A stretch of DNA of 64,000 nt from Akanthomyces muscarius. Taxonomy: Eukaryota > Ascomycota > Sordariomycetes > Hypocreales > Cordycipitaceae. The DNA lies in contig NC_079243.1 in the NCBI RefSeq assembly GCF_028009165.1, positions 1,488,001-1,552,000 of the forward strand, read 5' to 3'. Shown here one piece after another: positions 11,966 through 24,093 of this stretch. Position 1 is the first letter of the stretch. Each line of letters starts with the position of its first letter. Below the pieces are notes generated by a model that saw nothing but the letters and a program-made list of their open reading frames with translations, had not been told where the DNA came from and did no database searches. The translations under genes and the position numbers were made by a program.

Positions 11966-14160
11966 ATGGATAGGTAAGTTTGCCAAAATCGCCATCCCAA
12001 CAACAAACTTCTGCGGCTGTCTCAGCCCACCCACTCACCCTCCACCACATGCCCACGACTCGTGTGCGCCTCACCTGTCCATTACCTTTGTCTTGTTCCT
12101 AGGCCTTCTCTGCTTGTCGCCACTTAAATATTGTCACTACTAGGTTGCTAACCTTCTGCGCCCGCGCAACTCTATTCAGCTTTATACACGTCCCCGGCTG
12201 GTCGCAGCATATATCACACAAACCGTCATCAGGACGCCCACTGAGTGGCCATTTTCGCTCTCTTTCTTCCGTCTCGGCCACCAAGCCAGCGCCTCCCTCT
12301 CCCTCTTCCAAACCACACCTCGCGCTCAAGTCGCCCAAATCGACCTCGCAACTACCCAAAATCTCCCTCTCCGCGCCTTTTCTCGACGATGAAATGAGTA
12401 CTCTTCCCGATCCCCGAAGCCGCCGGGTGAGCAACGCCGAGGACCAAGATAACGACTCCGATACCCCCAGCCATCATCCCGACCTCAGCGACGAAATCGC
12501 CACCCTCAGCACAAAACTCATCAACGCAATCAACCACCAAACCGCCCTCGACGATACCCTCTCCGCCACCCGCCAGGAACTACAGACCGCACACGGGCGC
12601 ATACGTGAACTCGAGCACCAAAATGAGACGCAACGTGAAATGATGGCTGGTGATGTCTGGATTCGCAAATCTACCGTCGAATCCGACAAGCGTGCCATGA
12701 AGGTCAAGCTGGACACCGAAGTCTCCAAGCGTCTAGACACCGAGGCTGCCAAAAAGAGGATTGAGCAGGAGCTCGAGACTCTGACCACCGCTCTCTTCGA
12801 GGAGGCTAACAAGATGGTCATTGTCGCCAAGGAGGAGTCCAAAGACCGCGAGGACGCTGTCCAGCGCAAAAATGACTTGCTAAAAGCACAGCTCGAGGAG
12901 TCTGAAGCGCTGCTTAAAAATCAGCAAACCCAGTTGTCTGAGCTCAAGCGCGTCATGGAAACCATGTCTCTAGACGACCAGCAAACAAACACAACTGCTC
13001 CCTCGTCGCCAGGTCTGCCGAGATTAGACACCGTCGCCGGCGACCGCCTACCGCCGCCAGATTCTGCCACGGCCTCTCCGCTGCCCGACTTCTTCGCACC
13101 CGCGCCCCCGACGAGCCTCCAGCACCTCATCCTCCCGGTTCTGCGCCACGACCTCGGTGCCTATGATGATTTTCTCAACCTCGCGCATCAGTCCCACAAA
13201 CGCCCTGGCAGCCGCATCTCTTCTGGCTCCATGGGCGGCCTCGCCGCGCTCGGCCTCGGACTAGCTGGGTCTACCTCTAGCGGCCACATGTCCAACGCCT
13301 CGACCTCGTCACTCCCAAATCCGGCATCCGCAGGCAGCGGTCCTTCATCGCCCAACACACCCGCCTCTTCGACCCAAGGAACGCCCAACCAGCATTTGCC
13401 GATTCCTGCACTCAAAGAGACGAAATTCTACAAACGCGTTGTTGTCGAGGATATCGAGCCCACGCTGCGACTCGACTCTGCCCCTGGACTGTCATGGCTG
13501 GCCCGACGCAGCGTCCTCACTGCCGTTACGGATGGCACCCTCGTCGTTGAGCCAGTTCCCACCAACGTCAACTATGCACCGGCCGCCCGACCGCAGCTTT
13601 TCCCCTGCGCGCTGTGTGGCGAGGTCCGCAAAGAGCCGCAGTATATGCGCAACCACCGCTTCCGCACGACCGAGTCGCCATCGGCGCAGAGATACCCTCT
13701 CTGCAACTACTGCCTCGGCCGCGTACGCTCGACGTGCGGCTTCCTCGGCTTCCTGCGCATGGTCAAGGACGGCCACTGGCGTGCCGATGACGAGGACCAC
13801 GAAAAGACGGCCTGGGAGGAAAGCGTCCGCCTTCGCGAGCAAATGTTCTGGTCCCGCATAGGTGGCGGCGTCATCCCCGCTTCGCAAGCAGACTCGCCCA
13901 CGGACGAGGTGCCTCAGGCGTCTGTCGACAAGGTCCTCAGCACCACGCTCACGGTACCAAAACTCTCGCCCGTCAAGGAGAAGGGTGTCGCCGAGGGCAA
14001 CCCTGTATTCGACCACAAGGCACCCGCCAGGGAGCCACGCACTCCGCCTGAGCAGACGGACGCTACGGCACATACGAACCAGCTCGGCGAGTCGACTGAG
14101 CTGCGCAAGGAGGCTGACCAGGAGGCGGCAACCCAGCCGCCCGTCATTGTCGAAGATTAG
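11966..14160 (+). CDS. Sec2-like Rab GTPase exchange factor (662 aa, 2 exons)
   Basis: Expected to activate the exocytic Rab (Sec4 type) on secretory vesicles during polarised growth. The model uses an 8-nt first coding exon (ATGGATAG, 11966-11973), a GTAAGT donor and an acceptor at 12179, giving an N-terminus MDSFIHVPGW in frame with 12180-14160; a shorter start at 12394 (MSTLPDP) is the alternative. Residues about 105-255 form a long coiled coil containing the Sec2 signature TALFEEANKMVIVAKEE near residue 205. The middle is Ser/Pro-rich. A C-terminal module has CALC (about 478-481) and CNYC (about 510-513), a likely zinc-binding pair, followed by a conserved-looking WRADDEDHEKTAWEES segment. 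The tail is acidic and low-complexity. Confidence 0.85.
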
Positions 14161-14944
14161 AAGGTGAACACAACCATCAATGGCCACGTCTCTCCACGGA
14201 TAATTGTGTACAACGAGCCTGCGACGTCGTTTTTTTCTCGAACATTTTCTTTCAAACATTGTTCATAATGTATATTGTGTATTATATGCGCACGGAGACC
14301 ACAGCTGGCATATCCCATTTACGGATGCAACCCCTGGAGCTTGTCCACGTTTTTCTTTTTGTCCTTGGTACTTTTCTTTTCGCTAGGCGCATTTTTGGGA
14401 TGGGAGAGGAAAGGAGGGGGTTTCAACCACGAAGACGACTTTTGCATTTCAGGCGTTCTCTTTTTTTCTTGTTTGCTTTGGGATTTTTGGAGGGAGGAAA
14501 ACTATTTTAATCACTGGACTTGAACGCGGGGGGACGAGATGGGGCAGGTATAATTGCATTGCAGTCACTATAAATGTATGTGTTACTTTTTCCTGTGACT
14601 TTGGCATTTGTGCCAGGTCAATTACATGTGAACATGATTGGCGTACACGACACAGAATATAGCTATAATTAATTGGCCATGTCCACACTGCGAGATGAAC
14701 TTATGTCAACACATGTGAACTGTATTATATTGAATGTCCGTTCCTATCCGAAACCAGCCCGCGCAATTGCATACAGCAGCAACCGAAATGTTCAATAATA
14801 AGAAAATAACCGCATACAATTATAGCCTTTTAATCTTTTCCACTATTACATTTGAGAAGAAATCTTCTTTGGACGTCCAATGCTCATCATACAGAGGTTG
14901 CAAGCACGTCGCCTGCCCCTTTGTTTACTTCCTGGTCAAAACAA
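14161..14944. other. Convergent intergenic region between Sec2-like gene and Pmt1
   Basis: About 780 bp, T-rich on the plus strand at 14350-14510 and AT-rich to 14870. It should hold the two 3' untranslated regions. No supported gene. Confidence 0.5.
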
Positions 14945-17776
14945 TTACAGCTCGTCCTTGCGAGTAGCTTCCTTGCCTTCGCTGGCAGGCTTGGCCTTGG
15001 AGCCCTCAGCCTCCTTCTCGCCATCGCGGCTGGCCGCGGCATCCTTGGCCGCTGCGGCCTCCTTGCCAGCGACCGTCTTTTCGTCGACGCCGTCAACGTC
15101 CGGGTGGGGAGGGGCAACACCGGCGCCGCCAATCTTGCCTTCCCATCCGCCGTCGGGAGCGGGAATCTCGGCGCCAAGGTCATCCACGACGCGTGTTCTC
15201 GTCTCGTACTTGGTCTCAAAGTCAACCTTGCCCTTGAGCTCTTCAACCTGCTCGTCGCTCAACAGGTTGCCATCCTGATCACGGAACTCTATCTTCTCCT
15301 CCTTGGCGACGATGGAGGTCTCGGAAGAGGGGGCAGCGACAGCGGTGGCGTTAAAGACCGCGCTGCGGGCCGAGGCGTAGTCCTCGTACTTGTCGTAAAA
15401 GGTGTTGCAGTCAAAGTCCCAGTTCGAGAAGAGCTTGAGGGTGTTGCACTCGCCCTTGGTCCACTCGTTGCCGTAGGCCAGAGGGCTGTATAGGGCAAAG
15501 GCGGCAATGGCGAGAATCAGGAACAGCGACGTCGCGGCACGGTTGATGACGGGCAAGTTCTTGCCCATGCCACCGAAGCGAGCGGTGGCAAAGTCAAACA
15601 TCTGACTGAGAGCAATAACACCAAAGTAAAGAGCCGGGAAGTAGTGGTGGAGGAAGAGCTGACGCTTCATCAGGAAGAAGGGGAAGTAGTGCAGAGCCCA
15701 GCCAAGAATCGAGCTGCCGAGTTCGTAGTCGAAGCGCTTGACGACGGGGTTGGAGTAATCGTCGCAGCTGCGCTGCCAGCGGAGAATGGCAATGCCCTTG
15801 AAGGCGACCCAGATGGCAACAGTCAGAGTGACGGACCACCAGACGATGGGGTTACCCAAGAGGTAGATCTGGGTGTGGTTGCGGCCCCAGAAGTTGATAC
15901 CACGGCGCAGAATGGGCCAAGACTCAGGGCGAGAATCCCAGGCGTGAGAGTCGGTGAGACCAGCGTTGGTCTTCCACATGACCTTGTGAAGCTCAATGAA
16001 TTTGCCAAAGAAGCCGGGCTTGCGGTAGTTGACCTTTTCAGCATCCTCACCGAGCATGGGGTGCTCGTTGTGCTCGATGTACCACAGACTGTTGGGAAGA
16101 CTGCCGCCCTTGGCGCAGGTAACCTCTTGCTGCTCGGAAGCCCAGTCAGGCAGCTTGACCTTGTGGGAGAAGAGCACACAGCCAGTCATGAGATGGACAA
16201 GACGAAACTTGGTCTCGATGGTGCGGAGACGCTCCTTGGCAACGGCACCCTCAGACTGCTTCTTAACAATTTCAACCTTGAAGTAGTCATTGGCATCACC
16301 CTCGAAGCCTTCGTATCCGTAAGCAGAAACTTCGTTTTGCCACTCAGCCTCGGACACAGGAGGGCGAACATCGTGGGAGTGGAGGCGGCGGAAAGTGGGA
16401 GTGTGGAAGAGACGAAGGACGGTGCCGTCCTTGATGTACTGGGGCTCGGGGAGGTTGTCCCAGGCTTGCGTTCCGTTAATGGGCTCGCCGTCGATTCCAA
16501 GAGGCTGGGTCTGGTTCTCGAGCAGCCAGATGTTGTTGTCGTCCTTGTGCGGGTAAAGGGTGATTTGCTGCTGCTTGGAGCCGGTAGGGTACATCAGAGG
16601 GTGGGAGTGCAGGTATCCGCCTTGGGTGTTTACGTGGCGGATGCTAACGCGGCTGCCCATGAGGACATCGGCAGCGACATCGTTCATGCCCTTGTGGTTG
16701 AGGGTGGCCTGGAACTCGGAGCTCATGAATCCATCACCGTCGCCGGGGTTGACGAGGCAGAGGAAGTGGATAGCGAACATGGCCAGGTAGAAGATGGCGG
16801 GAATGATGATGAGGCAGAAAACACGGGCGGCGAAGTGCTTGAACCACGTCGGGAGAGAGACGTTCTTGTTGTCGCCGAGGAGAACCCAGAGCTGGATGAG
16901 GGTCAAGGCACCAACCCAGGCAATGGTGAAGAGACCAACCCACTTGATGCTACCGGTGATACCCAGTCCAAGGCCGGTCATGGACAGCCAGAACCACCAG
17001 GTAGCGCTGAAAGCCTTGGAGGGACCGAGCTCATGCTGGTTGGTGAAGCAGCTGAAGGCGAGAGCGGTGAAGGCGGTGGCGGCAACAAGAGGAGCGTCGA
17101 GGAGGATGAGACGAGCCTGGGTAAGGAGACCGTTTTCTAAAAATTGTTAGCGAGTCTGTGACTTCTACCGCACCTGGCTTTGCGGTACGCACCAAAGATG
17201 ATCAGGCCAGCACCCATGGCTGCAGTAAAAGTACGGCAGCCGACAGCCTTGAGAGTCAGGAAGATGCACGGAATCAGAAATATGCCACAGAGAGCAGGGT
17301 AGAGGCGCATGGCAACGTAAGGAACACCAGGTTCCAAGTAGTCCTTGCCAATGTCCTTGAAGTCAAAGTCACCGTCGAAGCCAGCGAGCCAGCCGGTCAG
17401 GGCAATCAGCATCTTGGCCAGAGGAGGGTGAACATCCATGAAGAACTTTCCCTTGATGTACTTGGAAGCGAAACCACCAAAGCTAAGGTGGAATGCGTGG
17501 TCAGTCTTCGTCGCGAGGCGATCAATTGCGCAGGGAGCCCTGGACTTACTGGACTTCGTCAAAGACAACGCTGGTGGGCTGCGAGATTCTGAAGATGCGC
17601 ACAGCAGCACCAACAATAGTCAGGGCAAGAAGCACGAGGTAATCCGTGCCGGGGAGCAGAAAGACATCGTTGTCCTCTACACCATCAGACTGGTACGAGG
17701 TGCTTTTTCCCTTGGCCGCAGCCTGTGACTTTGATGGCAAGGGGCTTTTGCCCCGAGCCGAGCTCGGTCTGGCCAT
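14945..17776 (-). CDS. Protein O-mannosyltransferase, Pmt1 family (902 aa, 3 exons)
   Basis: ER-membrane enzyme that transfers mannose from dolichyl-phosphate-mannose to Ser/Thr of secretory proteins, normally as a Pmt1-Pmt2 heterodimer. Exons 17776-17550, 17482-17193 and 17136-14945 join in frame. The first lumenal loop has the acidic pair of the family in VVFDEVHFGGFASKYIKG (Asp about 73, Glu about 74), and the block DIGKDYLEPGVPYVAMR favours Pmt1 over Pmt2 or Pmt4. Central MIR repeats are marked by segments such as TQGGYLHSHPLMYP and QQITLYPHKDDNN. Many hydrophobic helices flank them. The C-terminal 100 residues are charged and low-complexity and end in KDEL directly before the stop, an ER-retrieval-type tail. 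Length is within the family's usual range. Confidence 0.93.
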
Positions 17777-19240
17777 TGTAGAGTATTAAATCTGCGGGGA
17801 GAGACGTCGATCGAGGTATTGGCGAGTCTCAAAGGCTTCGACGCGGTGTCGTCAATGGAAAGAAGGTCGAAAATGGGGGACAGGAAAATTTGACAAGAAA
17901 ATGTGAATGAGCGTGGTGAATATGAAGCTATACAGGAGCAGCCAAGCAAAACCAAATTAAGAAGAGGAGCTGCTAGGAGCAAAAACCCGTCAAGAAGAAA
18001 ACAAAAGAAGATTGAAAAGAAAAGCCACGAATCCGCAACAAGCAGGAAGCCGTAGAGGATGGCGAATAGAGTCGGCGTGAGAAAGGGGGAGGGGAGGAGG
18101 AGGAAAGGCGTTGGCGATGCGGCGCGCGCATCACGGAAATGTAGCTACGTTGGCCTGATGGGGCGGAGGTTTGCCTTCCAATGGCGGCCCTTGAGCCCCT
18201 TGTTCTGGCTGCATGGCGCGCTGTTTTTAGGAGAGAGATCCCGCCAAGGCAGCCTGATGGGGCATATTTTGCGCGACGCTAGCGCTGGTTACAGCGTGAG
18301 TAGCGCTGAAACTCCTCTGTAAGTCGGTTCAGGTCCCCGTAAATTGACACGAGGCGGGGCTCATCGCAGCGCCAAACTTTTTGCTTCAGTGCTCTTTCTG
18401 CGCTGCCACAGGCTGGGTGCGCTGGAATTGTGGATTTCTAGTGCGTTGCCCGTGCCCTCCTCATGCCATTCAGCTCCCTCTTTTTTTTTTTTTTGGCCAG
18501 TTCCTTAAAAAGTTGTACAGGTCCTGACCTAAATGCCCTTGAAAACTGTACGTCTGAACTGACAATGCGGTACGATACAGTGTTCAAGATTGAAGCCAAA
18601 TCGGCCTGCTGTTGACATGTTCGCTCTTCTGTCCTCCCCGCAGCCTGTCGACGATGCGCTGCCAACACCGGATGAAGTCAACATCAGCCGCACATCAGGG
18701 GCTCCCGCCTCGCCCCGTGGATACGAGCCAGCTGCGCTTTGGGCGATTGACTCTGCATGTGCTACCTACATACAAGCTGTCCGTTCGCTGGATGCCCTTC
18801 AGCGCGCACAGCCCAGGCCGTCCGAAAAGGACATCTGGCGCTTGGTCTGCACAGCTGCTCCGGGAAAGCTCAGCGCGAGGACAACTCATGATTACACCAC
18901 ATCTTTGACGTGAAGCTTTCCATGTCTATAAATATCAGCTGGACATTGCCAGGCCAATCCAATACCACCTCCAAATAATCTGTCCAATTTTGTGCCAATG
19001 GCCCACTGTAGCTTTCATCTGCTAACACCCCCTGCATCGATGGCGAGCCAAGCCGACTGCCATCAATAAGATTCCTGACTAAGCTTCCCCGGCCATCGGG
19101 TTAACCTACCACCGAATTTTCTTGGAGCCTGCTGCATCGAGACTCGCGAATCGCGAAATTTCCAAGTCGTAGCAATCAGCTTTTCTGCATTCAGCCACCC
19201 AGCCTCGCATCGCCAGCTCCAGGGCAATCTTGTCCTCACC
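17777..19240. other. Divergent promoter region between Pmt1 and SF3a1
   Basis: About 1.46 kb between two start codons on opposite strands. It contains a purine-rich stretch (17870-18110, likely Pmt1 leader) and a T12 run at 18481-18494. Two overlapping open frames at 18590-18913 look like chance. Confidence 0.5.
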
Positions 19241-20869
19241 ATGGCTGCTAACGGGACCAACGGCGACTCCGCTGCCGTTCTCGATGAACTCAAGGCTCCC
19301 GCCGGCGTCGTCCTGCCGCCCCGCGAGATTCGCAACATTCTCGAAAAGACCGCCGGTTACGTCGCGCGTAACGGTGCCGTTTTCGAGGACCGCATCCGCG
19401 ACAAGGAGCAGGCCAATCCCAAATTTAGCTTCCTGAACCCCGAAGATGCCTACCACCAATACTACCAGTGGCGCCTGACTGAGGTGCGTGCCGGTCGAGG
19501 AACGGACATCGCTGCCGGTCGCGCAGGAGAAGCCGCGAAGGAACCCGAAAAGCCCCAGGGCCCTCCTAAGCCACCTGATTTTCATTTCTCTGCGCGCATG
19601 CCCAGGATCAATCAAAAGGACTTGGACATCATCCGCCTGACGGCTCTCTTTGTCGCCAAGAATGGACGTCAGTTCATGACCCAGCTCGCTCAGCGCGAGG
19701 GTGGCAACCCCCAATTTCAATTTCTTGTTCCCAACCACACATTCCACAACTTTTTCCAGCACATAATCGACCAATATACAACATTATTACGAGCGGGCGG
19801 GCTAGGCGGCGAAGGCGGCAAGCTCCAGGAGGAACAAATTGCCGAGCTCGAAAAGAACATTGCCGACAAGTTTTACGTGCTCACACGCGCAAAGCAACGC
19901 GGTGAATATATTAGATTCCAGGAGCAAGAAAAGGCCCAAAGAGAAGAGGAGGAGGAAGAAGCCAAGGCAGAGTTTGCGCGCATCGACTGGGGCGACTTTG
20001 TCGTTGTCGAGACCATCAACTTTACCGATAGCGACGAAACGGCCAACCTGCCACCGCCCACGAACCTCTCCGAGCTCCAATACGCATCGCTAGAAGACAG
20101 AAACAAGGCTTCCATCAGCGCCAATCTTCGCATCGAAGAGGCTATGCCCGGCGAAGAGCTCGGGCAAAACGGTTATAATGCTGCCGTACCAGGGCCACCA
20201 GCCTACCCGCTCCCAGTCCATCCTGGCTACGCTCAACAACACAACCAGCACTACCAGCCCCAGATGCCTCAGCAACCACAAAAGTCGGCGCAAGAGCTTG
20301 AGGAAGAACGCAGGATACAGGAGCGTGCCGATGCCCAGGCCCGTATGCACCAAGCCCAGAATGTAGCCCGTGGCGGTGGGCCTCAGATGAAGATTCGCGA
20401 AAACTACGTGCCCGGGGCCCAAAAGGCTAAAAAGGTGCAAATGGCAATGTGCCCCAACTGCAAGCAACAAATTCCTCTGAATGAAATGGAAGAGCATATG
20501 AGAAGTAAGCTTTGGTCGTCACACAACAAGACCACCAAATAAGCTAACATTATTCTAGTTGAACTTTTGGATCCCCGATGGAAGGAGCAAAAGTCAAAGG
20601 CCGACGCGCGCCACGCGCCGTCCAACATGTCACAGGTAGACGTGGCCAACAACCTGAAGCGACTCGCCAGCCAGCGCAGCGACGTCTTCGACCCTGTCAC
20701 CGGCCTGGCCGTGTCGGAGGACGAGCTCGCGCGGCGGAAAAAGGCCGTCATCAACAGCTTCGACGGCAACCCCGAAGGCCAGAGCCAGGCGCATATGAGC
20801 CATCTTCAGGGCATGAATGTCGAGGAGCAGATTCGCGCTATTCACCAAAAGTTTGCAGATAAAAAATAG
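19241..20869 (+). CDS. Splicing factor 3a subunit 1 (SF3a1/Prp21), 524 aa, 2 exons
   Basis: Component of U2 snRNP needed to form the pre-spliceosome at the branch point. Exon 1 is 19241-20504 and exon 2 is 20559-20869; the intron has a GTAAGC donor, a GCTAAC branch point and a TCTAG acceptor, and the join gives MEEHMRIELLDPRWKEQK. Two SURP modules are visible: IRNILEKTAGYVARNG (about residues 26-41) and DLDIIRLTALFVAKNG (about 126-141). The block CPNCKQQIPLNEMEEHM near 403 is a metal-binding-like C..C..H segment typical of the orthologue. A Gln/Pro-rich segment precedes it. No C-terminal ubiquitin-like domain is present. Confidence 0.92.
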
Positions 20870-21680
20870 TCTCAGTATGGGGGTCTGGCAAGGCGCGGGT
20901 TCTGGATATACAACAATATCTACATGGGTGATTCAGCAATACTGTTTTATGGTAGTTGGGCGTTTTCTTCTTCTGATATTATCTATGGCATGCTGGAGGT
21001 GTTCCACCATACAACAGGGCGAGCGGCGGAGAGGGGTTCGCTCAGCAACTGAGCAGTGTAAAGATAGTAAACCAGCCGGCGAGATTTAAATAATACCAAA
21101 TCATGAGCAGATGGAATCTGCTTGAATATCATTTCGCTTTTACCAGCTGCGACAATGCAACGGCGAGAAGAGGGAGTCAGCTAGAGTATCCTCACGCGAA
21201 TGATTGGCTAGGCGGGGGCGTTGCGGCGGAAGCTGCACAGAAAGACAAGACAATCCACCCCACCTTGATACGGGACCGAATGACGCTCCTCTCCGCCTCA
21301 TTTGTACAGCTTCAGCTCCATCCAAACCCGCGCAGTCTTTTCCTTCCTACCACCAGTACTCTAACACGCGTTTCGCATCTCGCTGCAGCTTGTCGAAACT
21401 ATACAACCCTCAACAAGGCGACAAAGCGACGACCGACAAGTTCGACCGACCGCCCCCCTCTACGCCAAGCACCGTTGCGCCAGCCCGCCTTCGTTTCGTT
21501 ACAGCCCCGGGGGCGCGGCCGTTGCCTACCTTTTCTACTCCAAGCTTTCCTTCGCAAACCGTCAAGCTGTCCGAACACCAGACCCCCGGCCAGGGCGCCG
21601 GCGTAAACCAGCCCTCCACCTCCCCTCCTCCCGGAGCCAGCACCTCGCCTCCCAAGAGCCCCAACCTGCACCGGCCAATC
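20870..21680. other. Intergenic region and 5' leader of the sorting nexin gene
   Basis: About 810 bp. The second half (21260-21680) is C-rich with several overlapping long open frames of low complexity (Pro/Ser/Arg), best read as leader sequence. No supported gene. Confidence 0.5.
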
Positions 21681-22278
21681 ATGCAGGCCATGCCCGACAA
21701 CCGCCAGCAGAGCTTTGACGAGATCTACGGCGCTCCAGAGAACTTTCTCGAGATAGAGGTGCGTTGTTCCGTCTTTCTCCTACCCTAGCTATAGGAGAGA
21801 GGGTGAGGTGTATCTTTTGCTGACCAGAGAAACAACACCAAAAAAAACAGGTCCGTAATCCGCGAACGCACGGCATGGGCCGCTCCATGTACACCGACTA
21901 CGAGATTCTGTGCCGCACCAACATCCCTGCCTTTAAGCTGCGCCAGAGCTCCGTCCGCCGCCGCTACTCGGATTTTGAGTACTTTCGCGACATTCTCGAG
22001 CGCGAGAGCGCTCGCGTGACCATCCCGCCCCTCCCCGGCAAGGTGTTTACGAACCGCTTCAGCGACGACGTGATTGAGAGTCGACGCGCGGGCCTGGAAA
22101 AGTTTCTCAAGATTGTCGTGGGACATCCGCTGCTGCAGACGGGCAGTAAGGTGCTCGCTGCCTTTGTACAGGGTAAGTGGTGTTGTGCCAGCCAGGAAAG
22201 GAACGGATTTTATTTGGATGAGGAGACGGCTGCTAACGGGCGGGAACAGACCCTAACTGGGACAGAAACGCTTGGTAG
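21681..22278 (+). CDS. Sorting nexin-3 (Snx3/Grd19), 142 aa, 3 exons
   Basis: Single PX-domain protein that binds PI3P on endosomes and works with retromer to recycle cargo to the Golgi. Exons 21681-21758, 21851-22172 and 22250-22278 join in frame. The start [17 protein letters not shown] is the usual beginning of the fungal orthologue. The PX core shows [15 protein letters not shown], the proline loop PPLPGK and [18 protein letters not shown]; the arginines of the first block are the expected phosphoinositide contacts. The last 29-nt exon adds DPNWDRNAW, the conserved end of the family. Length is that of fungal Snx3. Confidence 0.95.
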
Positions 22279-23147
22279 GGAGACTGATAAAAGAGTTGGG
22301 CGTGAATTGGGTTGGGAACGTTGTCTTGTTCGGTCAACATTTTTTACCATCAGGCTCAATTTGTCATACGCAACATACGATTATTCCCTGGTTACAAATC
22401 AAACACTTTTTTTTTTCACTCTGCTATCACCTGTCATCCAGGATACCGTGATATTGATAGAGGCAGAGGCAGACAATGAACTCGCACGGCTTTTCCACGA
22501 TGAGATCTCACACGCGGCAGGCTGAACGTATGTTGGGAGCTGTGTGAGAAGGCGGTGGAACGTTGTCATAGTGTGTGATGACAGCCAGCCGGTGTTATTG
22601 CGGTGAAGCAATGACGAGACGATGGAAAGATTAATGTGATTTTTACTAACAGACTTCAATGCGCAAAAAGTGGCATACTGGATACAGAACAAGGAGGGGG
22701 TTGCTGCATGCAGGAGGGTGCTCTCAGGCAGCACGCCAAAATGTAAACGTTGCCTGGCGCTCCCGTTTTTCTCAGCAGCATTCCAAAATACATTCATTAT
22801 CCATCATGAGAAGAAGAAACTTGAGCTAGAATCAAGTGAGTCTCATTTCACGAGCTAGTATTCTCCAAAATTTCTGCTGACTGCCCTTCTGCGTCATTTG
22901 TGCGTCTCCAGACTGCCTCAGGTTCGACACCGCCCACAAGCTTAATAGAGCTGAATTTCCATCCTTCATCAACATGTCAACACATCAGCATCTCGACCTG
23001 TCGCCCTCCAACCCTCACACGTAAACAAACCTGGGCTGATTACGCTTGCAGCAAGCGCTTCTTTCGGATAACAGCGCCGGCAGACTGCATACAACTACGC
23101 CGGTACCCGTAGCGTCTGTTCCTGCAACCACCCGCACTGCTGCCACC
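22279..23147. other. Intergenic region
   Basis: About 870 bp with a T-rich run near 22409-22418 and no supported gene. The right end probably carries the promoter of the DUF4396 gene. Confidence 0.5.
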
Positions 23148-23884
23148 ATGAACTACTACGCAGCAGCGCCAAGGGTGTTTGGCCGAGCTCTTCAGTCACA
23201 CATGCGCCCATGGGCAGTCGCAGCAAGCGTTGCTATCTCGTCACGGCACATCATGCACTCGACGTCTCGTCTCGACAAGTGCTGTGCGTCAAAGAAGCAA
23301 AACGCCGTGCCACCGGGCATTCGGCCCGAACCAGCGATTGGCTTCTGGTCGTCGCGACCAACATGGCACAGGGCCTCCCTCAACACACTCCGCTGCCTCG
23401 TCGGGTGCACGACAGGTGATTTTAGCGCCATGTGGCTCCTCCAGGCACACAACCCTGAGCTGGGCATGCCCACCATCATGGCCATCTCCAGTATGTTTCT
23501 CTTAAACTTTCTGCTTCTGCTTGCGTCCCCGCGTCTTGAAACGCACTCCCTGTTGTGAACCTGGCCTAACACAACCATTTGTGCCTTGCAGTGGCGGCCG
23601 GGATATCGACTTCCATGGTGCTGGAGACGGTGCTGCTCCGTCTCGGTCGCGATGGCCTCTCCTGGCCAGCGGCTGCGAAAACTGCTGCGGGCATGAGTCT
23701 CATCTCCATGATTACAATGGAGCTTGCTGAGAATGTCGTCGACTATTCTTTGACGGGCGGCGCGGTGGCATTCGACTCGCCTACGTTCTGGCTGGCTGCG
23801 GCGGTGTCCATGGGTGCTGGGTTTCTCGCGCCGCTGCCGTACAACTACCACCGTTTACGAAAGTATGGCAAAGCGTGCCACTGA
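23148..23884 (+). CDS. DUF4396-type membrane protein (211 aa, 2 exons)
   Basis: Exons 23148-23490 and 23592-23884 join as AISMAAGISTSMVLE. The C-terminal two thirds is hydrophobic with about four membrane segments and the family-like blocks TTGDFSAMW, SMVLETVLLR and ISMITMELAENVVDY; it resembles the uncharacterised DUF4396 family found in bacteria and fungi. The first 60 residues are rich in Arg, Ser and Ala without acidic residues, which would suit a mitochondrial presequence. Biochemical function is unknown. The start at 23148 is the first ATG in this frame after an upstream leader. Confidence 0.7.
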
Positions 23885-24093
23885 ATGACACGAACCTATG
23901 TAACAATATAGACTTAAAGTAGAGCTCTCTGACGAGGCGTCGCCTAAATCGTGTGCTCATGCTAGCTCTGCAGTATTTAACAGCGTCTTCCCCCCTCCAC
24001 TTTGGCAAGTTCTCAGCCATTCCTCCACCATTGTTTCTCTGCCCCTCCTCTCCAATTTTGCAAGTGTTGACATTTGTTCATAATTCTTTCACA

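Noticed and set aside
15644..17140. 498-codon open frame antisense to Pmt1
   Set aside because: Low-complexity Val/Glu/Gly-rich reading opposite a confidently recognised enzyme; a shadow of its codon bias.
18590..18913. Two overlapping plus-strand frames of about 100 aa between Pmt1 and SF3a1
   Set aside because: They lie in a divergent promoter, overlap in two phases and show no conserved features.
22900..22940. GGTTCGA-like tRNA B-box near 22920
   Set aside because: No matching A-box or cloverleaf could be built around it.
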